64,000 nucleotides of DNA from Cannabis sativa (taxonomy: Eukaryota; Streptophyta; Magnoliopsida; Rosales; Cannabaceae), in contig NC_083605.1 of NCBI RefSeq assembly GCF_029168945.1, forward strand, positions 22,829,280 to 22,893,279. The letters are read 5' to 3'. The stretch's first letter is position 1. Every line of letters starts with the position of its first letter. Position numbers and translations under genes: made by a program. Under the pieces are notes generated by a model, which was not told the origin of the DNA, did not search any database, and saw nothing but the letters and a program-made list of their open reading frames with translations. Positions 1 to 12,599 of this stretch are shown in pieces.

Positions 1-1391
1 TATAAATTACGTTTAGTGACTAAAGGCTTTACTCAAAGAGAAGGTATTGATTACACTGAAACTTTCTCACCTGTTTCCACTAAAGATCATTCAAAATATT
101 ATGGCCTAAGTTGCGCATTTTGATTTAGAGTTGCATCAAATGATTGTTAAAACTGTTGTTCTGAATGGAGAATTGAGTGAGCAAGTCTATATGTCTCAAC
201 CTGAAGGCTTCAAGGAAAATGGAAATGACAATTTAGTTTGCAAATTGAAATGATCTATTTATTGTCTCAAGCAAGCATCTCACAAGTGGTACTTGAAGTT
301 TGATAAGGTTGTGACACTGTTGGGTTTCATCGAGAACAAGTTTGACTAGAGTATTTATATGAAGATCAGTGGGAGTCATCATATCTTTTTCTTGTTCTTT
401 ATGTAGACGATATTTTACTTGCCAATAGTGATTTGTCATTACTAAATGAGACCAAAAGTTTTCTGTCTACCAATTTTGGTATGAAAGATCTTTGAGAGGC
501 ATTCTTTGTTTTGGGGATTGAGATCCATCGTGACAGGAATCAAAAAGTTCTTGGCTTACCTCAAGAAGCTTACGTTAATCGTGTACTCAAAAGGTTCAAC
601 ATGGATTTGTGTAAAGCTGGTTTCGTTCCTATTCTGAAAGGGACAAATTTACTAAGCAACATTGTCCCAAGAACGACTTAAAAAGAGAAGCAATGAAGAA
701 TATCCCTTATGCAAGTGTAGTAGGGAGTTTGATGTATGCTCAGGTTTGCACTCGACCTGACATAGCTTTCGCAGTCAATGTTCTTGGGAGATATTTATTT
801 GATCCTGGCCATGATCATAGGGTTGCAGCCAAGAAAGTTTTGAGATATTTGTAAAGAACGAAGAGTTTTATGCTTGTTTATAAGCATGTTGACAATCTTC
901 GAGTTGTTGGTTATTCAGATTTAGATTTTGGTGGTTGTGTAGATGATTTAAAGTCAACTTTTGGCTATATTTTCACCTTGGCAGGTGCTGCTATTTCTTG
1001 GAAGAGTGTTAAACAGACTTTGATCACATCATCTACTATGTATGCTGAGTTTGTTGCATGTTATGGGGCATCTTTGCAAGCTTTGTGGCTGAAGAATTTT
1101 ATTTCGGAGATACGAGTGGTTGATTCTATTTCCACACCTATGCTAATCTATTGTGATAATAATGCTGCTGTTTTCTTTTCAAAGAATAACAAGATTAGTA
1201 GTGCTTCTAAACATATGGAAATAAAGTATCTCACTGTCAGAGACTTGGTCAAGAAAGGAGACATTGTCATTGAAAATTGCAAGACTGAGTCGATGTTAGC
1301 AGATCCTCTAACCAAAGGATTAAGTACCGTGTTGTTTAATAAACATGTAGTTAATATGCGCATTTTAGAATCTTTTGATCTTTTGGGTTAG
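1..1391 (+). pseudogene. Ty1/copia pol remnant: reverse transcriptase and RNase H
   Basis: Broken frames encode recognisable copia reverse transcriptase pieces: KGFTQREGIDYTETFSPV at the start, MSQPEGF near 190, LVLYVDDILLANS near 395-430 with the catalytic YVDD, and GMKDL near 480. The region from 870 to 1391 is an open 173-codon RNase H segment with the usual features SDLDFGG, K-S-T-x-GY, AEF, YCDNNAA and ADPLTKGL before the stop. At least four frameshifts or stops separate the reverse transcriptase pieces, so no functional enzyme is made. The family role is copying element RNA into cDNA and degrading the RNA strand. It is followed by 3' noncoding DNA and the element's own LTR. Confidence 0.85.
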
Positions 1392-2048
1392 TGGGAGTTT
1401 TGTTTTCTGTTTGTTTTTAGAAATTATTATTTATAATTTTCTGAATAAAGTTATGAACTACATTTTATATTTCAATATTTTATTATTCAATGGATATATT
1501 TTCAATTATGTTTTGTTATATTCTCGAGAATGATTGAATTGAAAGCATGTGGTTCATATTGTTGTGATCATTGTCTTTTATATTTATTTGCTTAATGACA
1601 ATGATATGTTGTTGGCTTAACTTTTTAAGCAAGTTTAGTGACACTTACTTATTTATTAAGTAGTGTATGTTTAATTTTACTGGCTTATTTATTAAGCATC
1701 AGGGTATCAGTGAAATTGAGGACTGATAAGGATATTATGTTATTTTAAATTGATCACATGTTGAACATAATTCCTTACCACACTACTAGACTTATTGACC
1801 ATGTCGATTTAATACTTTGGTATTTGTGATTATGAATGTCTTTTGTTGAGTTAAAAACAATATGACTGTCATAGTTCATTATCAAAGGTTAAATTGGACC
1901 GGTATGTTGAGATGCTATCAAAGAACTATCATTTTTTAAAGTGGCCACAAATATTTTCCTGTTGTTCAACCCATGAGTCGTTTTCAAACAAAATTATTTT
2001 GATATATAATATATATGTATTAAAATCAATGTAGCCCAAGTGGGAGAA
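1392..2048 (+). other. Copia-A 3' noncoding region and polypurine tract
   Basis: About 650 bases of AT-rich sequence lie between the RNase H stop and the 3' LTR, unusually long for a copia element. No credible coding frame is visible. The last ten bases, just before TGTTAGA, are the purine-rich tract that would prime plus-strand synthesis. Confidence 0.6.
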
Positions 2049-2513
2049 TGTTAGACTTTTATTTAGGCTTACATTAAATGTTACTGGTTTTATTAAAACT
2101 TGGGTTGATTGGATAGTTCTTTGCTGTGTTAGCCCATGTTGTTGGTGATCAATTGTTAATGGGCTTAGCATCTGTGTGTAAAGTCTAGGTGAAGCAGAAG
2201 TGTGGGCTTTTCTAGTTGACTGAAGCCTTTGATGAGCAGGCCCAGCCCAACTAGGGTTTTGTAGCTAAGTCCCCTCCCTAACTCTATAAATACATATTGT
2301 CTCATCACAATTGTATACCTTTTGGTAATTAGATAAATAAACTGCTTCTGATTTAGAGATATAGGGAGGAAGACTTAGTTGATAGCATTGCATTATCAAA
2401 TTGAAGTAATTGCTATGGATCAATCAGGTACGCATACCTAATTATTATATATTACTATTGTGTTCTATGTTATATACAAATTGATCTTGGGTTAATTATT
2501 AATTTTTCTAACA
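2049..2513 (+). repeat. Copia-A 3' LTR (465 bp)
   Basis: It starts TGTTAGA and ends TCTAACA, a perfect 7-base terminal inverted repeat with canonical TG...CA ends. It is preceded by a polypurine tract. A TATA box (TATAAATA) lies at about 2285-2292, where transcription would start in a 5' copy. Confidence 0.85.
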
Positions 2514-4439
2514 CTCCTTATATATATATAATTGACAGTTATTGGAACAATTGCTATGAGGGACTATATAAGCTGCAACTATTGTCTTTCTCTTTTCTGT
2601 TGCGGAGTGGGTGGTGTCAAGGGCAAGCACAAGGTTAGTTCATAACAACCCTTTTCCCTTTAGTTGCATATGTATAGGTTTTTGGATTTTTATTGACAAG
2701 TGAGCATTATTTTAGAGTATGAAATGATTTGAAATAAAGTATGGTTATTGAATTCATTAGAAGTAGTAATTTGTTTTATTTTCTTGGGTCTGGTTCACAT
2801 TTATATTGTTAATCAACATTGTTGTTTTTTGTTTTAAAAAAAAAGAGGAGTTTAAGAACTATCAAGGTTGTTGATTCATGATTGTGCTTCAATGTTCATT
2901 CATACATACTACTCTCAATTTTTGAATTTTGAAGCCTAATATAGTTACTAATTTGAGATTATATCGTTTTTTTTTTTTTGCTGAAAGTTAGGGATTATAT
3001 CTTGGTTCCAAGTTTTTTCTATGTCGATTCCGATGTTCAATATAGTTTTTATTTGATTTCTATATTTTTTATTTCTGTGATGTTGCTTGTGCAAGTTCAA
3101 CGACTGTTTTTTCGTTGTTCGTTTTGTGTGTGAAAATAGTGTGTGGTGGTGCTTAATAAGGTGAAAATTTTTATTATTAAATCAGTGTCAAGAAAATTTT
3201 CGGATCTCCCAAAAAAAGCATGTGTGAACTAAAAATTTCTACAAAAGAAAAAAAAACAAGTGTGAACTTAAAATGTTTGACAGAGAGATTTTTTAACTTC
3301 TTTAACATATTAAAAGGATTTGTCTTTACATGTCTCTTGAACAAATATATTGATATTGTCTTAATTTTTCCTCAAGGAAGGACAAACAAATAAAAAAAAA
3401 TATTACAATCTCAATACTAGTTTCATTAATCTTTATATGCCTCTCTTGTGGCAGGACATGACTGTTTTTCTAAAGAATCTCATTGCATATTTTCTCGTCC
3501 ATAGTTTTCGATATTAATGTATTGTCTTTACTTAGTTTTAATTGAATAAATATATTTATATTGTCTTTAGTACCACTGCTAGTTTTATTAATCTTTATAT
3601 TACTTTTTCTGTTTACTCTGCAATTCCCAAAGAGTAATCATCTCTGTTTATTAATCTTTATATAGTTTTATTAATCCTCAATATATCATGTTTGAGAAAG
3701 GCTCTATATAGTTAATAGTAGTTTGATTTTTGCTTTGAATTGTTATTACATGAATTATTGTAGTTGTTAATTTGCATAAGTCAATTATAATCATTCCTAG
3801 GTGGTTGTTAATTTGCATATATTGTACACATTGCTTATTGTATTGTTATTTTTCTTTAGTTCGTTACCTAGAAGTTTTGGTTTTTAGAAAGGAAATTAGG
3901 TTCAATAGATTATTTTGTAATAACAAAAGTTTTTTGTAAACTAAATTACCAATGACATTTTTTCTTTTTTTTTTTCTTTTCTGTTTGTGTTATAAGGATT
4001 ATGAAGTGAAAACAACAATTAATATTAAATCTTCTCATGTTAGTTTATTAATTTTATTTTTTACACACGATTGTTTGAATGTGTTATTATTAAAATTATT
4101 TCTTTTCATGCTGTCACTTACAGTATATTATAACTTTCAATTTTCAGGATAAAGTCACAAGTATAGGAAAGTGAGAAAAAAAAAAAATAGCTCATGGGAG
4201 GAATATTGTGCATTTTCTTTACTTTTGTAACTTGGAAGATTTATGGTATTAACTACGTGTTAATATTTGTATATATAAAGTTATAATGGTATGAATGTAT
4301 GTAAATATTTTATTTATCATTTGTAAATAATTTTGTTGGTGCAATAAATTTTATTTGCTTTCCAATAAAAAATTATACATATATGTGAAATATATATTAT
4401 ATAGGCAGTATTAATATAAATATATAATATAGGCAGAAT
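2514..4439. other. AT-rich unassigned DNA, probable CACTA-1 interior
   Basis: No coding region, RNA gene or LTR can be supported here. The sequence is AT-rich with poly-A/T runs. A TATA-like word (2562-2570) followed by a possible splice donor near 2630 suggests a degraded promoter, but nothing downstream is recognisable. Lying between a copia LTR and a CACTA terminus, it is most simply the inside of CACTA-1. No transposase is visible. Confidence 0.35.
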
Positions 4440-4801
4440 ATGCATGTATTAAAAAATAAGACTTTTTATCCCACTTTTTATAGAAAAAGTGAAATAAAAT
4501 GGTACACTTTATCTCAATTTTTTCATAAAAAGTGGGATAAAAAGTACCATTTTATCCCACTTTTTTCAAAAAACCGGGATAAAAGGGGTATTTTTTATCC
4601 CAGTTTTCATGAAAAAACCGGGATAAAAGGGGTATTTTTTATCCCAGTTTTCATGAAAAAACCGGGATAAAAAGTACTCCTTTTATCCCGGTTTTTTAAA
4701 TACCTTTTATCCCACTGGCATACATCCTGGTTTTTATTTTAGCGAAAACCGGGATAAAAAGCCTTAAAAATCTGGATAAAACGCCTTTTCTTGTAGTAGT
4801 G
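4440..4801 (-). mobile_element. CACTA-1 terminus with subterminal repeat array
   Basis: Read on the minus strand the segment begins CACTACTACAAGAAAAGG at 4801, the classic terminus of plant CACTA (En/Spm-like) DNA transposons. The next 350 bases hold about 13 copies, in both orientations, of a GGGATAAAA word, often as ACCGGGATAAAA. These include two exact 45-base tandem units (about 4575-4665). Subterminal arrays of this kind are where CACTA transposase binds. The other terminus is not in the window. The DNA right of 4801 matches the inside of the Copia-B LTR, so CACTA-1 inserted there, probably with a 3-base duplication gac (4802-4804). Confidence 0.8.
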
Positions 4802-6295
4802 GACATAGATTAATCAAACTTAGCGTAATATCTATTCAAGTCAATATTGCCTAGTTGATCCTAGATCAAATGATCTTAATCCTGATATGATTAGGTTCAA
4901 TCTCAAGAGTGTTATTCGTGTTCTTTGATTTGTTAGTTAAGCCTACTTTTGGGTCAGGGTGATACGTACATTTTGGAAACACGGTAGTGCAATTGAGTGT
5001 GAGCGCTAACATAAATATGGAATCTATAGCTTCTATTTTACAAATAAATGGAGCGCTAACATAAAGGATGATTTCCTTCGAGCTTGACCAAACGAAAATA
5101 AATGGTGGAGTACTCATTTCACTTATTTGAAATATCATTTATACGGGGTTAAGTGCTTTAAGGATAAAATACATTGTAGGGTGTTACGGTAATCTAATCC
5201 CTTTACAGTGTAGATCATCTATATAGAGGATCATTGATCAAATTAGGATTATAATAATGGATAAATAATGACGCGTCTATATGGTGGAACATATAGAGCG
5301 TTCTATATACTGAGTGTGCAATTCTAAGTTCTATGCGTGGATTCAACGAAGAATTAATAAGTCAGTGAATTTAGGATGTAAATTCTTGATCTGCTTATTG
5401 GAAGCTCGTATATATAGACCCATGGTCCCCCCACTAGTTGAGACAATATTACCTGTAAGACTCATTTAATTGGTTTTGATTAATCAATTATAATTCTCAA
5501 ATTAGACTATGTCTATTTGTGAATTTTTCACTAAGCAAGGGCGAAATAGTAAAGAAAGAGTTTTTAGGGGCATATTTGATAATTAAGATACTTTGTCTGG
5601 TCCAATTAATAAATATGATAAATGACAATATTATTTAATAATTATTTATAGTTAATAAATAGTTGAAATTGACATTTAAATGGTGGAATTTGAAAATTGG
5701 CGTTTTTGAGAAAATGAGATGCAGAAATGATAAAACAGCAAAATTGTAAAAGTGAGGCCCAAATCCACTAGCCATGGCCGGCCACCTTTGTAGGCTTTAT
5801 CATTTAATATTTTCATTATTTTAATGCCAAATAATTCAAACCTAACCCTATGTGGCATGCTATAAATAGATAGTGATGGCTTCAGGAAAAAGTGACTTTT
5901 GCATCTTGTTTCCTTCAGAGAAAAACCTGAGCCTTTCACTCTAACCTAGCCGCCACTCTCCTTTCTTCTTCTTCATTGAATATTTTGAACCCTCTTAGTT
6001 GTAGAGTAGTGCCCACACACAACAAGGAGTACCTCAATCATAGTGAGGAAGATCGTGAAGAAAGACATTCAACAAAAAGGACATTCGGGCTCAGATCTTG
6101 ATAATACTCTGCGACAGAAAGGATACAAGGGTTAGAGATCTGAGTGGAAGGAGACATATTATTCTGCTGCACCCAATGTAAGGTTTCTCATACTTTATAT
6201 GTGTTTATTTATAATCGTTTTAGAAGTTCATATTTAGGGTGTTAATCAACATACTTGTGAGTAGATCTAAGATCTTGGTAAAATAATTTCCAACA
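4802..6295 (+). repeat. Copia-B 5' LTR, missing its first ~380 bp
   Basis: Matches the later part of the Copia-E LTRs and ends TTTCCAACA. The left part is cut off by the CACTA-1 terminus at 4801. A TATA box (TATAAATA) is at about 5861-5868. This copy still has the ~190 bp segment (about 4805-5005) that is deleted from the 3' LTR of the same element. Confidence 0.88.
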
Positions 6296-6297
6296 AC

Positions 6298-6310
6298 TGG
6301 CCTCAGAGCC
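6298..6310 (+). other. Copia-B primer-binding site, variant of initiator-Met type
   Basis: TGGCCTCAGAGCC begins two bases after the 5' LTR. The usual plant copia site complementary to initiator tRNA-Met is TGGTATCAGAGCC, so two positions differ. The identical variant at 24855 in Copia-E shows it is a family trait rather than decay of one copy. Confidence 0.75.
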
Positions 6311-6583
6311 ATGGTAATTGATTTGCTTGCAAGAAATTTGGACATAAAACGATTTTTTTGTGATTTGGATGGCATCATGTTGTTTTGTGTGTTGTATGAT
6401 GATTGATTGATGTTTGTGAATTTTCACAAAAAATAATTGAAAATCTGTTTCAGGAATTATTTTTATTGGATAGATTGGACAAAATTAAGCAATTTATTTT
6501 TTTACAAAACTAAATTTCGATTTTATTTGAATTAGTTATGAATTTTTGGAAATCGGAAAAAATATCGGATGATGCAACTAACC

Positions 6584-6735
6584 TACGCGCGCGGATGAGG
6601 GGCAACCCTCGGACAACACGCGCTCAGACACGGTTTCGTGTCTGAAACCTCCCCTTGCGCGCGCGGAGAGGCTGCATACAGCCTCCTACACCGAGGTTTC
6701 TCGGTCAGACCTCCTGATGCACGCACGCGGACAGT
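6584..6735 (+). other. GC-rich hairpin cluster in Copia-B leader
   Basis: Four perfect stem-loops with 4-base loops follow each other: 6597-6610 (5 bp stem, loop GCAA, a GNRA tetraloop), 6624-6645 (9 bp, loop GTTT), 6668-6685 (7 bp, loop CATA) and 6690-6705 (6 bp, loop GTTT). GC-rich words of CGCGCGCGGA type occur at about 6585, 6657 and 6722. The position in the leader downstream of the primer-binding site is typical of packaging or dimerisation signals; that role is inferred. Confidence 0.6.
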
Positions 6736-8841
6736 ATGCAGTACAACTCACAAATTTTTTCGTTTTCTTCGATTTTTCATGCTATTTCATGGAATTAATT
6801 TCAAATTTTTTGTGTAGTTTTGTATTTTGATTTTTACTTTTCAATTTTCAAATCTAATTACCAGAAATAAATTAATTTGAATTTTTTAAAATTAATTTTA
6901 GATAATTAGTGTAATTTGAATTTGAAAATAGGTAAAAATTTATTTTTTTTTGCTTGATTTTTTATCTTATTTTTAAATTTGATTATTTTATCTTATTTTT
7001 TAAATTTAATGTCAGATATTAATTTTTTTTAAAATTAAATTTTTTTAAAATAATTTGACCTTATTTAAATTTAAAATAAGATTACTATAATCATGATATT
7101 TTAAATAGAAATAAGATATTTTGTTAATCTTTTAAATTTTGTTATTTTTATTTAACTTAAATTATAAAATCTGAAAAATATTTATTTTTTATTTTATATT
7201 TAATTTATAAAATAACTTTAAAAATTTAAAAGGTAGTTAGCAATTTTTTTTGAAATGATATTTAGGTTAGTTGAAACCTAATTTTTCAAAAATTGTAGGT
7301 TTAATTTTATTTTTTTTATTATTTTATTTTATTTAAAAATACTGAAAATATTTTTTATTTATTTATTATTTTCGAAAATAATTATTTAAAAATTAAATAA
7401 ATCCTACATCCAATTATCCAATTCATCTTATTGCAAGAGTATGTGTTTTAGCTTGTGTGTAAGTTTTATAAAAGCTATTATTGCTTGATCTAAATTGTCA
7501 TGGTTAACTTGTTGACAGATCCAATGATCTGATTTTAACCCATGGTTCATTTGTCAATAGGTCAAGTAAATAATTCGTAACAAGTAAATTTCACATTCTT
7601 CTTTCATCTGTGTATGACCTAGTAACATGATAGGATCCATCCAAATGTGTGCCTGTGTGAGCCTATATGTTTACTTTTGGTATAGATGCATATAGGTTGT
7701 TGTTGCTAAATAAAATGTCATAGATTTTGATAGATTTTATTTAGGCCCATTTAGTTTTTGGGCCTATTCAATTAATAACCGTTGTTCATTTTAAGGTTAA
7801 ATTCCTCTCTTTTGGGCCTTGTGTGAGAGTTGGGGGCCAATAGAAGTGGGTACGACATACTGAACCCAGCTCCCCCTCACATGAACTACCCCAATTGCGA
7901 AGGCCCATTTGCCTGATTTGGATAACTGTGCTAGGTTAATTAAATTAGTTTAACCTAATAAAATTGATTAGCAACATAATTAATTTCATTTATTTTGGAA
8001 TTAATTTAAGAAAAACATAGTTTAATGAATTATATTCTATGCTAAACTATATGTATTTTCTTGTTTTAATTAAATATAGAATTATAACCAACTAGATTCT
8101 TTCTGAAGCTTAATTTAAATTATTTCATTAAATATTCCTATTTAAGATGAAAATTAGTTATTTCTAACTAATCAACTTAAATCTGAATATCTTTTGAATT
8201 TCAAATTTCAAAATTAAGTTGAGGAATTTTAGGAATTGGTTATTAAGATTCTTTGGATTTTATTTAAGTTGATATTTTTTTCAAATATAAACTTAAAATG
8301 GAATATTTTCAAATTAAGTGGTTACAACTTAATTTTTATATTTAATTAAATCTAATTTGAAAAATATTTAAGTTGGATATTTTAGATTCTTCTAAACAAA
8401 TTAAATAAGATATTTTTCAAATTTGTTCCATTTTTAAATTTTCGAATTTAAATAATAATTGAAATTTAATTAAAGTTGGATATTTTTTATATAATTTTTT
8501 TTTAAAACCAACTTTAATTTGTAATTTTTCATTATTAAAATATGGAACATATGATTGAATAAAATACATATTTTTTTTTAAATAATGAGCTTTAATCAAA
8601 AGATATTCGATCTCCATTGTTGGTCTTACAATAGTTAAATTTTTTCAATATAACCTCGAGACGCTAGACTTCGTCCCACTTATGGATGGTTATTCGTTGA
8701 AAACTTTTAACACCGTAAGATCTCATTTGATAAGTGTTTTGTGAGTTTTCGTCTCTATTAGACTCTCCCCTACGGTGACTACTTAGAGATAAACTCATAA
8801 AACATGAAACCATGGTGGAAGCTCATAAAATGAGAATAACC

Positions 8842-8974
8842 TTGACTCTCGCCTACCGGGACAACGTTGGATTCTCATTTTGATCGAATAAAAGGTTGCT
8901 AAAATGGTTTTATTTTAGATGAGCTGAGTACTCTATTCAAATAATGTTATCTTTGACTCTCGCCTACCGGGACA
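8842..8974 (+). repeat. Direct repeats of a 22-base word in Copia-B leader
   Basis: TTGACTCTCGCCTACCGGGA occurs at 8842 and again at 8953, 111 bases apart. Copia-E has the same pair (39760 and 39872) with the same spacing and a CTAAAC variant in both members, so the two repeats within one element appear to change together. Confidence 0.7.
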
Positions 8975-9049
8975 CTGCATTTCATTATGTTGGAAACCTT
9001 GGAAAATAAACTATGTTAGATTTAGTATTTTTATAACATATGTGATTAT

Positions 9050-12000
9050 TTGTTATTTTCTGAACTTGTGTATGAATTTATTGAACCAAAACTTACTTCT
9101 GCTTTATTGATATGTTGTAGTGCCAATAACCCTCATCCCAATCCACTCCTAATTAATATCTTAGCATATGAACTTGAAGATATGAATAAAACTCCTGGTC
9201 AGAGTAATACTTCACATGTGCTCATGATGAACATGAAATTCCAGAAAGCAGATAAGCTGGGAATTGTTCACTCTGAAGAGCAAATAGTTCATAACTCCAT
9301 AAATCCTACTAATTCAAGCTCAGTTGAGAAGATAAGAGAAAGTGATTCCACTTCCTCAAGTTATACTTCACAACAAAATAAACCAGCAAGAACAACAATA
9401 CTAAAACGATTAAGCAGTGATGCTTTAGTCATCGAATCATGTGTTTTAGAGAATGATAAATCCATTTGGATTCTTGATTCTAGGTCTACAAACCATGTAA
9501 GTTGTTCATTGCAATTGCTTGAAAAATGGAATGATTTGAAATCCGGAGAGTTGAAACTTAAGGTTGGTAATGGCGAAATGGTATCGGTTAGAGCTAGAGG
9601 AAAAGCCAAACTCAAGTTTCAAAACAGAATTTTGGAATTAGACAATGTCTTATACATTCCAAATTTCAGTAGAAACTTGATTTCTGTTTCATGCTTACAA
9701 TTGCAACAATACAAATTAGATTTTTCGAGTTCTGGTTCTACCATTTCTCGAAATGATATTCATATTTGTCTTGCATCCATGGAACAGGGGCTTTATGTTG
9801 TTAGACCAGACGAACCATTTGCCCTTCATAACTAACTTTTTAAAGTAGCTAAACCTAGAAACCACAAAAAGCAAAAGATCGATGATGATAATGAAACATA
9901 TCTATGGCATTTACGTTTAGGTCACATAGGCTATGACAGATTAAATAGGCTAACCAAAGACGGTCCATTGAAAAATGTCGTCTTAGGTGAATTACCTGTT
10001 TGCGAGTCTTGCATAGAAGGAAAGATGACCAAGCGTTCTTTCTCTGCAAAGGGAGAGCGTGCCAAACAACCCCTATGGTTAGTGCATTCAGATGTTTGTG
10101 GACCTTTGAATGTAAAGGCCCGAGGTGGTTATGAGTACTTTGTCACTTTCATTGACGATTACTCTAGATATGGACATATTTACCTTATGCATAAGAAATC
10201 TGAAACGTTTGAAAAGCTTCAGGAATTTCAAGCATTGACTCAAAACCAATTGGGTAAAATGTTAAAGATCTTGTGAACTGATAGGGGTGGAGAATATATG
10301 GATATGCAGTTCAAAGATCATTTGATCAAACTTGGCATTGAATCAAAATTAACTGCCCCTAGCACTCCACAGCAAAATGGAGTTGTAGAAAGAAGGAATC
10401 ACATGCTTTTGGAAATAGTTAGGTCCATGCTTAGTTATTCAACTCTACCTACGTCCTTCTGGGGATATGCGATTCAGATGGCAACCGACATTTTAAATGT
10501 TGTTCTAAATCAGTCCCTAAGACACCTTTAGAACTATGGAATGGTCGTACACCTAGTTTACACCATTATAGAATCTGGGGGTGCCCTCCTCATGTCTTAA
10601 GAAAGAAAGATGGCAAACTTGAAAAGCGGACTGAAGTTGGCATGTTTGTTGGGAATTCTAAAGAGACTAGGGGTGGACTATTTTATAGTCGCAAGGATAA
10701 TAAAGTGTTTGTTTCCACAAATGCAACTTTCCTTGAAGATGACTATATTAAGAATTTCAAACCACAAAGTAAAGTAGTATTGGAGGAAATGCTTGCAGAT
10801 ATAACTCCTTCCAATGTTCTGTCCTCTTCCACTCAAGAAGAGGATAATCCAACTCCCTCAATCGAACCAACTGAGAAAACTACTACCGAAGTTCATGTTC
10901 AGAAGATCACCGCTCCTCGTCGTAGTGGGAGGGTTTCCACAAAACCAGCTTGTTATGGCTTGGATGGTGAAATCAATATGGTCGTTGGTGACGGTATTGA
11001 TGACGACCCATTAACCTATAAACAGGCAATGGCAAGTCTACAACGGAAATGATGGTCAGCCAGCATGGATTCAGAAATGGAGTCCATGAAAAAGAACAAA
11101 GTCTGGGAATATGTAGACGCACGCGATGACTATCGTCCAATCGGATGTAAGTGGGTTTACAAGAAGAATAGAGGCGCTGGAGGCGAAGTCGAAACTTTTA
11201 ATGCTAGACTGGTAGTCAAGGGTTATACCCAAAGAGAAGGTGTGGACTATGAGGAAACTTTTAGTCCTGTCGCCATGCTCAAATCCATCCGAATTCTTCT
11301 CTCCATAGCTACCGCTTTCGATTATGAAATCTGGCAAATGGATGTCAAGACAGCCTTCCTTAATGGGGTACTTGAAGAAACCATCTATATGGAGCAACCA
11401 GAAGGCTATGTTCTTCCAGGGCAGGAAAAGAAAGTTTGCAAATGAAATAAGTCTATCGATGGACTAAAGCAAGCTTCTCGCTCATGGAACAAAAGGTTTG
11501 ATGAAATCATCAAGACCTACGGCTTTCTTTAGAATGAAGATGAACCTTGTGTTTACCAACTCAAGGAAGACGAAGTAGTAGTATTCCTGGTCCTTTATGT
11601 TGACGACATTTTGATTATTAGAAACAATATCAGAAAATGACTAACATCAAGGAATGGCTTGACACTCAATTCGATATGAAAGATTTGGGTGAGGCAGCCT
11701 ATGTTCTTGGTATTCAAATTATTAGAAATCGGAAGAACAGATCCCTTGCTCTCTCAAAAATCGTACATTGATAAAGTTTTAGAAAGATTCTCCATGAACA
11801 ACACCAATGGGGCGAATATGCCTTCTAGATATGGTATTCGTCTATCTAAGGAACAGTCTCCTACTGATCCTCAAGAGATAGAGGACATGGCGAAAGTTCC
11901 TTATGCTTCTGTAGTGGGAAGTCTAATGTATGCAATGTTATGCACTATACCTGACATCTGCTATGCAGTTGGAATCGTGAGCAGGTATCAGTCAAATCCA

Positions 12001-12570
12001 GGTCAGGAACATTGGAATGCAGTTAAGTATATTCTGAAATACTTAAAGAGTACAAGAAATTATGTGTTAGTCTACAAGGGTGGTGCTTTAAATCCCATAG
12101 GCTATACCGACTCAGATTTCCAGGCATGTCTTGAAGACAGAAAATCTACATCTGGGATGGTGTTTACTCTTAGGGGTGGAGCAGTGGTTTGGAGAAGTGC
12201 TAAACAAACCGCGATTTCAAACTCTACGATGGAAGCAGAATACATAGTTGCAGTAGAAGCTGCCAAAGAGCTTGTCTGGCTGAGAAAGTTCTTCACCAGT
12301 ATCGGTGTCGTGCCTGGAATGGAGAAGCCTCTTGTCTTACTTTGTGATAACAATGGAGCAATAGCCAACAATAAGGAACCTCGAAGCCACAAGAGAAGAA
12401 AACACATAGAAAGGAAATATCATATCATCGGAGAATATGTGGCAAGAGGGGATGTACTGGTTGAGAAAGTGGACACAGAAGACAACTTAGCTGATCCATT
12501 CACCAAAGTCTTGGCAATGATTGCATTTGAAAAGCACCATCAGGATTTAAGATTAATTGATATGTACTAA
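9050..12570 (+). pseudogene. Copia-B gag-pol pseudogene
   Basis: Domains in order: a short gag remnant (9050-9420), aspartic protease (about 9460), GAG-pre-integrase (YLWHLRLGHIG, C-x2-C near 9900-10020), integrase (D of VHSDVCGP, D of TDRGGEY, E of NGVVERRN, 10080-10530), reverse transcriptase (11065-11690, YVDD near 11598) and RNase H (12100-12570, ending in an ADPFTK motif). Breaks include a TGA just before TDRGGEY (10274), frameshifts near 10505 and 11635, and stops near 11445 and 11530. The protease triad reads DSRST where DSGST is expected. Unlike Copia-E, the gag remnant has no CCHC zinc knuckle. The element cannot move on its own. Confidence 0.88.
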
Positions 12571-12599
12571 TTAGTTTTATATTAGTGTAACTGGGAGTT

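Larger units (their letters stand above)
1..2513 (+). mobile_element. Copia-A, 3' part of a degenerate Ty1/copia element
   Basis: The window opens inside the reverse transcriptase of a Ty1/copia retrotransposon and runs through RNase H, a 3' noncoding stretch, a purine-rich tract (about 2039-2048) and a complete 3' LTR. The 5' half lies outside the window. The bases after the LTR (2514-2518, ctcct) would be its target-site duplication, but the partner is not visible. Position suggests it is inserted in the CACTA element ending at 4801; that nesting is inferred. Confidence 0.85.
6311..9049 (+). other. Copia-B noncoding leader (2.7 kb)
   Basis: Very AT-rich, with no convincing coding frame, lying between the primer-binding site and gag. 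It contains a GC-rich hairpin cluster (6584-6735) and a pair of 22-base direct repeats (8842 and 8953). Copia-E has a leader of similar length and content once Tat-F is removed, so the long leader is a family feature. Confidence 0.7.

Noticed and set aside
2562..2640. TATA-like word plus possible splice donor in the CACTA interior
   Set aside because: No coding sequence or acceptor follows that I can recognise.
4440..4670. 76-codon frame with repeated FIPVF/KPG peptides
   Set aside because: It is produced by the CACTA subterminal tandem units.
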